Source: Collinsella sp. TF08-11AT (lineage in GTDB: Bacteria; Actinomycetota; Coriobacteriia; Coriobacteriales; Coriobacteriaceae). From it: a DNA stretch of 64,000 nucleotides. How positions within the stretch are numbered: the stretch's first letter is position 1; each line of letters begins with the position of its first letter. Below, in pieces: positions 46,035 through 55,339 of this stretch. Where the stretch lies: NCBI RefSeq assembly GCF_003437035.1, contig NZ_QSRL01000009.1, positions 20,007 to 84,006 of the forward strand, written 5' to 3'. The translations under genes were made by a program, and so were the position numbers. The notes beneath the pieces were generated by a model. The model ran no database searches, was not told the DNA's origin, and worked only from the letters and a program-made list of their open reading frames with translations.

Positions 46035-46658
46035 TTACCCGTTCAGTACCATCAGCAAAGGCCTCATTAGTTCGCGTCGTTTGGCGGTTTTAGAGCTCTC
46101 CTTTACGAGTTCTTTCAGCCGCTGTATATCGAGCCCTCGCCCAAGCGCGTCGTGATAGGCATCGATAATTAATGAGGGGTCTTCGCAATCGAGGCAAAGA
46201 TCGACAAGCGTGCGCTCGGGTTTAGTTGCCGGCAGGCCGTCGAGCCAAACGATATCCCGCTCGGCAATCTCGCGCTTTACAAAAGATAGGGATTCGCTTC
46301 TCGTATTGATGCGCATGGGCGCGGTCATCCTGTAGGGGGACAGATAGAAATCGCCCATTTGCTGCAGGTTCGCCGCAGTCGTACCGCTCACGGCAATGCC
46401 ATCCCACTGGCGCTTTCTCTCCCACGCGCAAAGGGAAGGATTGGTGAGCTTCCAAAAAGCGTTGAGCTCGTCGGTGTCTCGGCGCTGTGTTCCAGCCATC
46501 CGGTAGGCGCCGTGGCATATCCGCTCAAGACGACCCGCACGGCATGAGTGTGCCAGCGCATCTCGAGAGATGTCCATGCGAGCCGCCTGAGCTGTGGTGA
46601 ACACGCCCTCGCTCTCAGAGAGCTCACTTATCGCCGTTATGTTACTAAAGTACTTCAT
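46035..46658 (-). CDS. abiEi: AbiEi-type antitoxin and autorepressor
   Basis: This 207-residue protein's N-terminal winged helix (GVFTTAQAARMDISRDAL...GRLERICHGAYRM) is the AbiEi DNA-binding domain and its C-terminal half is the antitoxin domain (LDGLPATKPERTLVDLC). The family represses its own promoter through inverted repeats. ATG 46658 has no ribosome site and lies where transcription should start, so it is probably leaderless. Confidence 0.9.
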   Translation of the reverse strand: MKYFSNITAISELSESEGVFTTAQAARMDISRDALAHSCRAGRLERICHGAYRMAGTQRRDTDELNAFWKLTNPSLCAWERKRQWDGIAVSGTTAANLQQMGDFYLSPYRMTAPMRINTRSESLSFVKREIAERDIVWLDGLPATKPERTLVDLCLDCEDPSLIIDAYHDALGRGLDIQRLKELVKESSKTAKRRELMRPLLMVLNG

Positions 46659-46693
46659 GTTGCAATTGTAGGATATTTTCATACTTTTGCAAC
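46659..46693 (-). promoter_or_regulatory. abiE promoter with inverted-repeat operator, leaderless start
   Basis: On the minus strand TTGCAA (46692-46687) and TACAAT (46670-46665) are 16 bases apart. GTTGCAA and its reverse complement TTGCAAC (46659-46665 and 46687-46693) overlap both elements. The expected start is at or next to ATG 46658. Confidence 0.65.
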
Positions 46694-46776
46694 GTAGTTT
46701 TGATCCATGCGATCCATACACCTTTCTTATCCCATTTCTGCCGCCGGCTTGATACCGGCTCACCATCCCCCGCTAT

Positions 46777-46958
46777 CGAGGTCTAATACTTTTCCGTGAA
46801 GTGAGCGTCTGTTTTTGGACCCCTGGAGCATCCGCATTTTTCGGCGGTGAAATCGCAGGATTCCGGCATTAAAACCGCAGGAAACGACACGCTCAGAGTG
46901 TCGATGCTTCGGGGGTCCGATTTAGCTCGTTCACTTCTCGGAAAAGTATTAGACCTCG
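46777..46958. mobile_element. 182-bp MITE-like element with 20-bp perfect inverted ends
   Basis: CGAGGTCTAATACTTTTCCG at the left end recurs as its exact reverse complement at 46939-46958. Further inside, GAAGTGA, GGACCCC and AGCATC each meet matching complements on the other side, and GACAC/GTGTC forms the tip, so the whole element can fold into one long hairpin. It has no credible gene. No clear target duplication is seen. Confidence 0.8.
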
Positions 46959-47026
46959 CTGCTAGCTACCCAGAAGGACACCTCTCCCTTCCCCACCGCC
47001 ACCCAAAAACTCATCCAACATTAATC

Positions 47027-47054
47027 TTGGCTCAAGAATCGCTTAATCTATAAC
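47027..47054 (+). promoter_or_regulatory. Promoter of the DUF4342 gene
   Basis: TTGGCT (47027-47032) and TATAAC (47049-47054) are 16 bases apart, about 110 bases before the start codon. The remaining 46960-47167 sequence shows no gene. Confidence 0.45.
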
Positions 47055-47167
47055 CTGCACTATAGAGTTCGACCAAGGGCGGAGCGGTGCAACGCAGGCC
47101 GCCGAACACAACGCTCGCGCCTGGGTAGATCGCCCGGCGTCGCGCCCATCGAACGAAAGGAAAGGTC

Positions 47168-47710
47168 ATGGACGACCTCGAAAAAGTTGAAACTATCCGC
47201 ACCAAGTGCAACGTGAGCTATACCGATGCCAAGGCCGCGCTCGACGCCTCCGACGGCAACGTTCTGGACGCCATCATTTGGCTCGAGTCGCAGGGCAAGA
47301 CCCAGACCACGTCGGCGCACGCCGCCACCGAGTCCGCGCCGGCCGACGAGCCCTCGGCCGAGATGGTCGCCGCGCAGGTCGCCTACGAAAAGTCGAGCGA
47401 AAAGACCGACTTCTCCAAGAAGATGGACGGCGTGTGGGAGTACCTCAAAAAGCTCTTCCGTCTGAGCCTGGACACCAAGTTTATCGCCACGCGCCGCGAC
47501 GCGATCATCCTCAACATCCCCATCCTGATTCCCATCGTCGCCCTGTTTGCCTGGGGCGCCACGATATGGCTGATGCTGCTTGGCCTGTTCTTTGGCATGC
47601 GCTACCGCATCGATAGCGACGGCGACGTGCCCGGCAGCATCAACAACCTGATGGACAGCGCTGCCAATGCCGCGGACGACATCAAGCAAAATCTGAACGA
47701 CGACAAGTAA
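47168..47710 (+). CDS. DUF4342 protein with UBA/TS-N-like N-terminus
   Basis: This 180-residue protein's first 45 residues (VETIRTKCNVSYTDAKAALDAS, given as a motif span) form the UBA-like three-helix module also found in EF-Ts. A linker follows, then a hydrophobic membrane region at about 117-145 (LNIPILIPIVALFAWGA). DUF4342 proteins are common in clostridia and actinobacteria with unknown role, possibly envelope stress. AGGAAAGG precedes the start. A two-component system follows 18 bases later, so they may share control. Confidence 0.85.
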   Translation: MDDLEKVETIRTKCNVSYTDAKAALDASDGNVLDAIIWLESQGKTQTTSAHAATESAPADEPSAEMVAAQVAYEKSSEKTDFSKKMDGVWEYLKKLFRLSLDTKFIATRRDAIILNIPILIPIVALFAWGATIWLMLLGLFFGMRYRIDSDGDVPGSINNLMDSAANAADDIKQNLNDDK

Positions 47711-47728
47711 TCGCAGATGGGGGCACGT

Positions 47729-48505
47729 ATGGCACGAATCCTGATCGTAGAGGACGAGGAGAAAATCGCCCGCTTTGTGACGCTCGAGCTGGAGCACGAG
47801 GGCTACCAGGTGGAGCACGCCGCCGACGGCCGCACCGCCGTGGACATGGCGCTGGAGCGCGACTATGATCTGATTCTGCTCGATGTGCTGTTGCCGCAGC
47901 TCAACGGTATGGAGGTACTGCGGCGTATCCGCAAGCGCAAGGATGTGCCGGTGATCATGGTCACTGCGCGCGATGCCGTGATGGACAAGGTTGCCGGGCT
48001 CGATGCCGGCGCCGACGATTACCTGACCAAGCCGTTTGCGATTGAGGAGCTGTTCGCACGGATCCGCGTGGCGCTGAAGCGCTCGGAGGCCGTGCGGACG
48101 GCTTCGGGCGTTAGCGGCGCTGGGACCGGGGAGGGCGCTACGGGTGCCGGTACCGCCGCGACGTCCCCGGCTAGCGACTCGGCCAAAACCTCTGCCGTGC
48201 CCTCCCCCGCCGTGCTCACCGTGGGCTCGGTTGCGCTCGATCCCGACCGCCGCGAAGTCATCGTTGGTAGTTCAACCATCGTACTCACGGCCCGAGAGTT
48301 CGACGTCCTCGCCCTGCTTATGGCGCATGCCGGCACCGTGCTCACGCGCGAGCGCATCGCGCACGAGGCGCTGGGCTACGAATACGTAGGCGACACCAAC
48401 AACGTCGACGTGCACATCGCGCACCTACGCGCCAAGATTGAAGACGCCGGCGGCGCCCGCATCATCCAGACCGTGCGCGGGGTGGGCTATGTCTGCCGCG
48501 CATAA
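47729..48505 (+). CDS. OmpR-family response regulator
   Basis: This 258-residue regulator has a receiver starting MARILIVEDEE, the phosphoacceptor Asp in LLDVLLPQ and Lys in TKPF. An unusually long Ala/Gly/Ser/Thr linker (about 120-155) leads to the winged-helix DNA-binding domain ending VRGVGYVC. Start ATG 47729 has GGGGG upstream; an ATG four codons earlier is possible. The kinase start overlaps its last 17 bases. Confidence 0.92.
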   Translation: MARILIVEDEEKIARFVTLELEHEGYQVEHAADGRTAVDMALERDYDLILLDVLLPQLNGMEVLRRIRKRKDVPVIMVTARDAVMDKVAGLDAGADDYLTKPFAIEELFARIRVALKRSEAVRTASGVSGAGTGEGATGAGTAATSPASDSAKTSAVPSPAVLTVGSVALDPDRREVIVGSSTIVLTAREFDVLALLMAHAGTVLTRERIAHEALGYEYVGDTNNVDVHIAHLRAKIEDAGGARIIQTVRGVGYVCRA

Positions 48506-49784
48506 CGCCGAGACCAAGCGCGTCACCTCCATTGCCCGCGCCATCAACTGGAGCTACATGTGGCGCCGCCTGATGAGCTACGTCTGGCTCGATCTGTGGC
48601 TGCTGGTTGTTGCGGCGGCGATCCTGGTCTATGGCTACAACCAGACGCTGCCCGACGGCGCGTTTACCGCAGGCTGGATCCCCGGCGCCACCGTTCACGG
48701 CATGTCGTTCGCGCCCGCGCGCGGCTTGGACCTGGCCACGCTCACCTATACCGTCGAGCTTGCGCGCACCACCAAGACCTTCCCCCTCGCGCAGGACCTC
48801 ATCGCGCTGTGGCCCCTCTATCTTGTCGTTGCGGGCGGGCAAGTCATCAGCGTGCTCAACATGCTCAGCGGCGCTCGCCGCGTGCGCCGCACCATGGCAC
48901 CGCTCAACGACCTGGCCCTGCGCGTGGACGAGCTCGGCCGCATGCAGCTCTCCGGCGGCAAGATGGAAACGCTGGAGCAGGCAATCGAACGCGCGAGTGT
49001 CGACTCGCCGAGCGTCACCACCGGCGACGCCGACCTGGCGAGCATCGAGGTCGCGCTCAACCGCCTGCTGCGCCAGATGCAAGAGGCCAAGCTACAGCAG
49101 ATGCGCTTTGTCAACGATGCGAGCCACGAGCTGCGCACGCCCATCGCGGTGATTCAGGGCTACGTGAACATGCTCGACCGCTGGGGCAAAGACGACCCGG
49201 ACGTGCTGACAGAATCCATCGCGTCCCTCAAGGCCGAAAGCGAGCACATGCAAGAGCTCGTGGAGCAGCTGCTGTTTTTGGCGCGCGGCGATGCCGGCCG
49301 CACCGTACTGAGGCGCGTGGACACCAACATGGCCGCACTGGTCGGCGAGGTGTGCGAGGAATCGCAGATGATCGATGCCGAGCACACGTATCGGCTGGCG
49401 TACGACACTGCGCTCGCCAGCGACCCGCGCTGCGATGCTTCTGTCGACGTGGCGCTCGTGAAGCAGGCCCTGCGCGTGATCGTGCAAAACGCCGCCAAGT
49501 ATTCGGACGCGGGCACGTCCATCACCTTTGGCGTAGCGCAGGATACGGGCACGGGCGCGATCGACATAAGTGTTGAGGACGAGGGTATCGGCATGAATCA
49601 GGAATCCGCAGCTCACGCGTTTGAACGGTTCTACCGTGCCGACAACGCACGCGATGCCGGCGCGCAGGGCTCGGGTCTGGGGCTTGCCATTGCCAAGTGG
49701 ATTGTCGATAGCCATGGCGGCGTTATTGGCGTGACCTCGGTCGAAGGCGTCGGCAGCCGCTTTACGATTCGCCTGCCACGGTAG
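48489..49784 (+). CDS. Sensor histidine kinase
   Basis: This 431-residue kinase has two membrane helices (about 30-50 and 110-130) flanking a short outside loop, a HAMP-like linker, the H-box NDASHELRTPI, the N-box VKQALRVIVQNAAKY, DEGIGM and GSGLGLAIAK. It phosphorylates the upstream regulator. It starts inside the end of the regulator gene and ends before a two-way terminator. The signal is unknown. Confidence 0.92.
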   Translation: MSAAHNAETKRVTSIARAINWSYMWRRLMSYVWLDLWLLVVAAAILVYGYNQTLPDGAFTAGWIPGATVHGMSFAPARGLDLATLTYTVELARTTKTFPLAQDLIALWPLYLVVAGGQVISVLNMLSGARRVRRTMAPLNDLALRVDELGRMQLSGGKMETLEQAIERASVDSPSVTTGDADLASIEVALNRLLRQMQEAKLQQMRFVNDASHELRTPIAVIQGYVNMLDRWGKDDPDVLTESIASLKAESEHMQELVEQLLFLARGDAGRTVLRRVDTNMAALVGEVCEESQMIDAEHTYRLAYDTALASDPRCDASVDVALVKQALRVIVQNAAKYSDAGTSITFGVAQDTGTGAIDISVEDEGIGMNQESAAHAFERFYRADNARDAGAQGSGLGLAIAKWIVDSHGGVIGVTSVEGVGSRFTIRLPR

Positions 49785-49800
49785 GAAGCCCCTCGGCGTA

Positions 49801-49835
49801 AAAAAGGGATAAGGCCATGCGGCCCTATCCCTTTT
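49801..49835. terminator. Two-way hairpin terminator
   Basis: AAAAGGGATAaGGCC pairs with GGCCcTATCCCTTTT around ATGC. It lies between the convergent kinase and VOC genes and ends both transcripts. Confidence 0.9.
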
Positions 49836-49857
49836 GTTCGTTATGGCAGTTTGTGCG

Positions 49858-50232
49858 CTACTCGCGACACAGATGCACGGCGAAGCCGGCGAACTCGCGC
49901 TTAAAGTACACGAGCTTGGTAGAACCGTCGGGCAGCAGCGCGCGCGACTCCTCGTTAACCTCGAGCCCACGCTCGGCAAACCACTTCTCGGCCGCATCGA
50001 TGTCGTTGACGGCAAAGCCGATGTGGCCCTTGGTGCCACGACCGTTCTGCTTCATGACCTCGATCAGCGAATCGTTAAAGTACGAAACCGGGGTCTCGAT
50101 AACGGGCAAGCCCATCATCGTCGAGAACAGCTCCGCGATCTCCAAGGCGTCTGCCGGGTCGGCGGCGTTGATGCCCACATGGGCGACGCGCATGCCAAAG
50201 AGCTCGACCGGATTGGCGTTCTGCTCATTCAT
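49858..50232 (-). CDS. VOC-family (glyoxalase-like) protein
   Basis: This 124-residue protein has the paired beta-alpha-beta modules of the vicinal oxygen chelate fold: VAHVGINAADP at the start and GHIGFAVNDIDAAEKWF in the middle, with a final FAVHLCRE strand. His and Glu residues at the usual metal positions are present. The substrate is unknown. It lies 11 bases after the PTS IIB gene, so the two are cotranscribed and may act on one substrate. Confidence 0.8.
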   Translation of the reverse strand: MNEQNANPVELFGMRVAHVGINAADPADALEIAELFSTMMGLPVIETPVSYFNDSLIEVMKQNGRGTKGHIGFAVNDIDAAEKWFAERGLEVNEESRALLPDGSTKLVYFKREFAGFAVHLCRE

Positions 50233-50243
50233 ACAGGCAGCGC

Positions 50244-50531
50244 CTACTGAGCCATGACGTCGAGAACGGCCTTCTCGGCAGCAACGCGGTTCATGCCGGT
50301 CATGAAGGGCACGCCGCTCACGTACGGGCAGGTGAGGCCCTCGGGGGCAACGGTGGTGGCGATCAGCAGGTCGGCGCCTTCGTCGCAAGCGTCCTTAGCC
50401 TCGGAGATGGCGCACTGCACGATCTCATACTTGCCGGCATAACCGTTGGCGTCGAGCATGGTAGCGACCTTCTGGGCAACGAGCGTGGAAGTAGCAGCGC
50501 CAGCACCGCAAGCCAAAACGATCTTCTTCAT
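50244..50531 (-). CDS. PTS system IIB component, galactitol/lactose-type, without IIA/IIC partners
   Basis: This 95-residue phosphocarrier has the active Cys in the P-loop-like VLACGAGAATST (Cys8). IIB passes phosphate from IIA to a sugar during uptake through IIC. No IIA or IIC gene is adjacent, so it either works with partners elsewhere or has a regulatory role. GGGAG lies upstream of the start. It forms a two-gene unit with the VOC gene. Confidence 0.85.
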   Translation of the reverse strand: MKKIVLACGAGAATSTLVAQKVATMLDANGYAGKYEIVQCAISEAKDACDEGADLLIATTVAPEGLTCPYVSGVPFMTGMNRVAAEKAVLDVMAQ

Positions 50532-50694
50532 AGGTAATGTCTCCCTTCATGGTTTACTTTAGGTAAGTGTACCGCAGCGAGCGATGGTGCTCGGCCTCGA
50601 TGCACTTTTGTACCAGTTTGCCTGCGCGCTGCGTATAATACATCTAGTACGTGTTGTCATACCGCTTGTTTTACGAGCGACTAAGGACCCTAAT

Positions 50695-51318
50695 ATGCCC
50701 GATTCCCGCACACTCTGGACCGCCGTCGTCATTATTTGTATCGCCGTGTCGGTGTTCTTTAGCATCAAAAAACGCACCACGTTTAAGCACCTGCAGCAGC
50801 TTATGGCCGCCAAGCAGTGGGACGAGTTCGATCGTTTGCTCGACGGCAAGCTCACCAGCATGCTGTACCCGCGCTACAACCGCGACTACCTGCGCCTGAA
50901 CTCCTATCTGTTGCGCGAGGACCACGAACACGCCAACGAGATGTTCGACCTGTTGCTGGGACTCAACCTGCCCAAGATGCAGCGCGTCGACCTGGTAATT
51001 AAGGCCTTTAACTACTACGTTGGCCAGGAGGACCGCAAAAAGTCCAAGGAGTTGCTGCACGAGATCAAGGGCTTTGAGGGCGGTCAGGCCGAAGCAGTCG
51101 CGCACGAGTGTCAGCTGATGTACGACACGATGATCCTCAAGCGCCACAATGACATTCCCGAACTGGAGCGCATGCTCAAGGAGGCCGGTGACGACAAGGT
51201 CAAAAGCTGCCGCCTGGAATACCTGCTGGCCCTGCAGTACAAGAACAAGGGCGACGAGGCCAAGTTTGCCGAGTACTTGGAAAAGTCGGGCCAGCACTCG
51301 ATGGCTGTCAACGCGTAA
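50695..51318 (+). CDS. Membrane-anchored TPR-like protein
   Basis: This 207-residue protein has one N-terminal membrane helix (about 7-23), then helical repeats (KAFNYYVGQEDRKKSKELL, LEYLLALQYKNKGDEAKF) of the tetratricopeptide kind, which bind other proteins. AAGGA precedes ATG 50695, and a TATAAT at 50634 is a likely -10 element. Function unknown. Confidence 0.75.
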   Translation: MPDSRTLWTAVVIICIAVSVFFSIKKRTTFKHLQQLMAAKQWDEFDRLLDGKLTSMLYPRYNRDYLRLNSYLLREDHEHANEMFDLLLGLNLPKMQRVDLVIKAFNYYVGQEDRKKSKELLHEIKGFEGGQAEAVAHECQLMYDTMILKRHNDIPELERMLKEAGDDKVKSCRLEYLLALQYKNKGDEAKFAEYLEKSGQHSMAVNA

Positions 51319-51349
51319 CGGGCGGCTTGTGCTAGACTTCTAGTCTCAC

Positions 51350-51434
51350 GGGGGCGTGGCGGAATTGGCATACGCAGGAGACTTAAAATCTCTCGCCGCA
51401 AGGATTGTGGGTTCGAGTCCCACCGCCCCTACCA
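51350..51434 (+). tRNA. tRNA-Leu (TAA anticodon)
   Basis: This is an 85-base class II tRNA. The acceptor stem GGGGGCG pairs with CGCCCCT, the anticodon loop CTTAAAA gives anticodon TAA, a short variable arm is present, the T-arm holds GGTTCGAGTCC-type pairing, and CCA is encoded (51432-51434). The 3' end is duplicated downstream. Confidence 0.97.
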
Positions 51435-51679
51435 TTGGCTTTTACGGGCCCGTATCTCCCAGGGATGCGGGCCCGTTTCTTTTGCACGCCGGTGGGGCTC
51501 GAACCCGCGAGGGGGCGAGCGTTAAGCAAACGCGGAGCGTTTGTAGCGAGCCGACGAGGGCGCCGGCAGGCGACCGAAGCCGGTGCGTATTTGCGAAGCA
51601 AATACGCAGACGTCCCACCGCCCCTACCATTGGCTTTTACGGGCCCGTGTCCCCAAGGGATGCGGGCCCGTTTCTTTTA
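51417..51679. repeat. 67-base direct repeat of the tRNA-Leu 3' end and terminator
   Basis: GTCCCACCGCCCCTACCA plus the downstream terminator (ACGGGCCCG/CGGGCCCGT then TTTCTTTT) at 51417-51483 is repeated at 51613-51679, differing only in the terminator loop. The 129 bases between hold a perfect GCGTATTTGC-GAA-GCAAATACGC hairpin (51586-51608) and an inverted T-arm-like GGGGCTCGAACCC. This is the arrangement left by integration at a tRNA 3' end, or by a local duplication. Confidence 0.85.
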
Positions 51680-51705
51680 GATGCCGTCAACTGCAGGGCA
51701 GCTAA

Positions 51706-51871
51706 TTTGGGACGGGGCTTTTTTGACTACTTTTCCGCCCACCCAATGAGTTTTCTGGGACGGGGATTAAAAAATCATTAGGTACACAATGATTTTTTAA
51801 TCCCCGTCCCAGAAAACTCATTCACGGAAAGGCTCGGGCGGACCATGTAGCTAAAAAAGCCCCGTCCCAAA
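51706..51871. mobile_element. 166-bp nested inverted-repeat element
   Basis: The outer arms TTTGGGACGGGGCTTTTTT (51706-51724) and 51853-51871 are exactly complementary. A second, inner pair is a perfect 35-bp inverted repeat, 51745-51779 against 51788-51822, around an 8-base loop. Both arms carry GGGACGGGG. A partial copy lies at 2018-2052. It probably also terminates the ppx transcript. Confidence 0.8.
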
Positions 51872-51881
51872 AAGACTACTT

Positions 51882-52883
51882 TTAGAGTGTGCTGAGAGTG
51901 GGGGTCCAGGCGATGGTGGGGGTCGCGCCGTCGAGAGTCTCGTTGATGGTTGCTGCCATGCCGGCGAGGAGGCTGTTCTCGCTTACGGTGAGCGTCTCGT
52001 AGCCACCAGCGCGCATGAGCTCGCGAATCACCACGGCGCCGGCCAAGATCACGCCCGCACGCTTGGGCTGCACGCCTGGCAGCGTGGCGATGCCCGCAAC
52101 GTCCAGCGCAGACATGCACTCGATAGCGGTCGAGACCTGCTCCATCGAAAGCTCGCGCAGGTGCACAAAGCTCGAATCGTACGGCTCCAGCTCGTGAACG
52201 AGTGCAACGAGCGTGGTGACGGTGCCACCCACCGCGACCAAGCGCTCGGCGCGCTCAAAGTTGTTGGGCAGGCTCTCAAAGTACGCCGTAAACTGCTCGT
52301 TTGCCCAGTCGGCAGCAGCCGCAAGCTCACCTGCCAAAGGCGGCAGCGCCGAGAAAAACCGCTCTGTTACACGACGGCAGCCAATGTCCAGCGAACGCGT
52401 GCCCTCCAGCGCAAAGACCCCGCGCTCCGGAGCGTATACACCCGTCGCAAGCTCCGTCGACCCGCCGCCCGAATCCGCGACGATGATGCGCTCGCCCGCA
52501 AAGTCGTGCGCCACACCAAAAAACGTCAGGCGCGCCTCGACCTCGCCCGGAATCACCTGCGGTTCGAGCCCCAGCTCGCGCAGGCCGCCTAGCAGCAGGG
52601 CGGCGTTGGACGCATCACGCGCGGCGCTCGTGCATGTGGTGCAGATGCGCACGGCCCCAAAGGCACGGGCTTCGTCCACAAACATGCGGCACGCAGCGAG
52701 CACGCGCTCAACGGCCGCCTCGCAAAAGCGCCCCGTCGCGTCCACGCCCTCGCCCAAGTCGGTGATCTCGGTATGCTTGGACGATTCCACGATCGCCCCG
52801 GCCTCGACCTGCGCCAGCACCAGTCGCGACGACACCGTTCCCAGGTCGATCGCGGCCACCTTATATCGTTTGCACTCTGCCAT
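51882..52883 (-). CDS. ppx: Exopolyphosphatase / pppGpp phosphatase family protein
   Basis: This 333-residue Ppx/GppA protein is of the shorter class without a C-terminal extension. The ASKHA-fold motifs are AAIDLGTVSSRLV at the start and IIVADSGGGSTELA in the middle. The family removes phosphate from polyphosphate or from pppGpp; which one is not decided by sequence. ATG 52883 has GGGAG upstream. It is cotranscribed with ftsB-like and possibly eno genes, an order common in actinobacteria. Confidence 0.9.
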   Translation of the reverse strand: MAECKRYKVAAIDLGTVSSRLVLAQVEAGAIVESSKHTEITDLGEGVDATGRFCEAAVERVLAACRMFVDEARAFGAVRICTTCTSAARDASNAALLLGGLRELGLEPQVIPGEVEARLTFFGVAHDFAGERIIVADSGGGSTELATGVYAPERGVFALEGTRSLDIGCRRVTERFFSALPPLAGELAAAADWANEQFTAYFESLPNNFERAERLVAVGGTVTTLVALVHELEPYDSSFVHLRELSMEQVSTAIECMSALDVAGIATLPGVQPKRAGVILAGAVVIRELMRAGGYETLTVSENSLLAGMAATINETLDGATPTIAWTPTLSTL

Positions 52884-52911
52884 TGCGGGCTCCCTTCCGG
52901 GCGTTACTCGC

Positions 52912-53676
52912 CTACTCGCCGCTGGACGCGACCGTCTGACCCTCGACGCCGTTAAATCCAAACAGCATGTCGAGCGTCTGAATGTACCACGGCGCGTCCT
53001 TGCCGACTTCTTCGATCTCCTTGGCCACCTCGCTGGCCTTCTTGGCGTTCGACGACTTCTTTTCAACCGACGACGAGTCCGAATCATCGTGCAGGCCAAA
53101 GACATCAATCCTAGTCTCACCAGGCATCACCAGGCCCAGGTCCTCGGACGCCGCATCCTTGATGCCCTCCTCCGAGAGCAGCTTGTCGACGCTTTTTTGC
53201 AGCTCGTCGTTATATTGCTCGCGAATCTCAACCTGCTTGGCCAAGATGTCGCTCGAGCGTTTTGCCACGTACAGGTCGCGCACGGGGAAATACAGGCTCA
53301 CAAGCGCCAGCGCCACCACGATACCGATAAACAGCAGGCGCAGAGAGCCATGCGTAAAGTCATAGATTGCCTTGACCACCGCATTGTCGTTGGCGTAGCG
53401 CATAAAGTCCGCGCCCGAAAGACGGCTCGAGGGCCTGCTCGACCTGTCATGCGTCTGGGCCGAGGGACACGACGCATGCAACGAACGTGCCGGGCGCACC
53501 GGTCCATCTGCCGAAGTATTCACTTGAGCATTAGGGCGCGAGGTACTTGTCGGGCGCTGCGTGGAGCGGTCGGCGCCGGCGTAGGCGGACCCACCGAGCT
53601 GCACCGTGCGCGCACGGCGAGGCGACGGCTCACGCGAACCGGCGGAATAGTACCTGTTGTCGTAAATCTGATCCAT
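52912..53676 (-). CDS. FtsB/DivIC-type septum formation protein
   Basis: This 254-residue protein has a long Ser/Arg/Pro-rich cytoplasmic N-terminus (about 1-100), one membrane helix (LLFIGIVVALALVSLYFPV, about 115-133) and an outside coiled coil (AKQVEIREQYNDELQKSVDKL), the layout of FtsB/DivIC. It would link the division complex. It lies 28 bases upstream of ppx and downstream of eno, the usual actinobacterial order eno-ftsB-ppx. Confidence 0.85.
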   Translation of the reverse strand: MDQIYDNRYYSAGSREPSPRRARTVQLGGSAYAGADRSTQRPTSTSRPNAQVNTSADGPVRPARSLHASCPSAQTHDRSSRPSSRLSGADFMRYANDNAVVKAIYDFTHGSLRLLFIGIVVALALVSLYFPVRDLYVAKRSSDILAKQVEIREQYNDELQKSVDKLLSEEGIKDAASEDLGLVMPGETRIDVFGLHDDSDSSSVEKKSSNAKKASEVAKEIEEVGKDAPWYIQTLDMLFGFNGVEGQTVASSGE

Positions 53677-53766
53677 GTGCGCCTTGTGCGGTTGAGGTTT
53701 GTTTGCGCTAAGTCCTTTAGTTATAGCACGAGCATGCGCACCGCCTTCGCCAGCCTTTGCTCGACA

Positions 53767-53800
53767 TAAAAAAGGCGCTGAGCCGTGTGGCCCAGCGCCC
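53767..53800 (-). terminator. Enolase terminator
   Basis: GGCGCTGaGCC pairs with GGCcCAGCGCC; on the minus strand it is followed by six T. It lies about 60 bases after the eno stop, so ppx and ftsB mostly rely on another promoter or on read-through. Confidence 0.85.
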
Positions 53801-53861
53801 AATGGCGGCCATCAGAAGTGGAGCGGAGCCGAGTCAACCCCGCCCCGCGAGCACCGCTTGT

Positions 53862-55163
<1,302 letters not shown>

Positions 55164-55227
55164 TCACTTGGAAACGGGTTGAATGCTTGGCGACACGGCT
55201 TGCACGCTACAGCGGCGCGCAGGTTCA

Positions 55228-55283
55228 TAAGTTAGCCTTATCGCACTTTTTGCATTATGCCCTAAGTTAGCCAAGGGATACAA
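55228..55283 (-). promoter_or_regulatory. Enolase upstream region with repeated GGCTAACTTA boxes
   Basis: TAAGTTAGCC occurs at 55228-55237 and 55263-55272. Between them on the minus strand lies CATAAT (55258-55253), a possible -10, with TTGTAT at 55283-55278 as a loosely spaced -35 (19 bases). The boxes flank the -10, as an operator would. Confidence 0.45.
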
Positions 55284-55300
55284 TCTTTTTAAAAATAATA

Positions 55301-55332
55301 GGGGCGATGGGACAAGTCCGTCCCGTCGCCCC
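55301..55332 (-). terminator. mazG operon terminator
   Basis: GGGGCGATGGGAC pairs with GTCCCGTCGCCCC; the minus strand then reads TATTATTTTT. It ends the larC2-yfcE-mazG transcript. Confidence 0.85.
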
Positions 55333-55339
55333 CGCAGTC

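Noticed and set aside
46847..47053. 68-residue reading frame in the MITE region
   Set aside because: It crosses the hairpin element, lacks a ribosome site and has no protein-like pattern.
51483..51612. Second tRNA gene on the minus strand
   Set aside because: Only a T-arm-like piece (GGGGCTCGAACCC) is present; no acceptor or anticodon arms can be formed.
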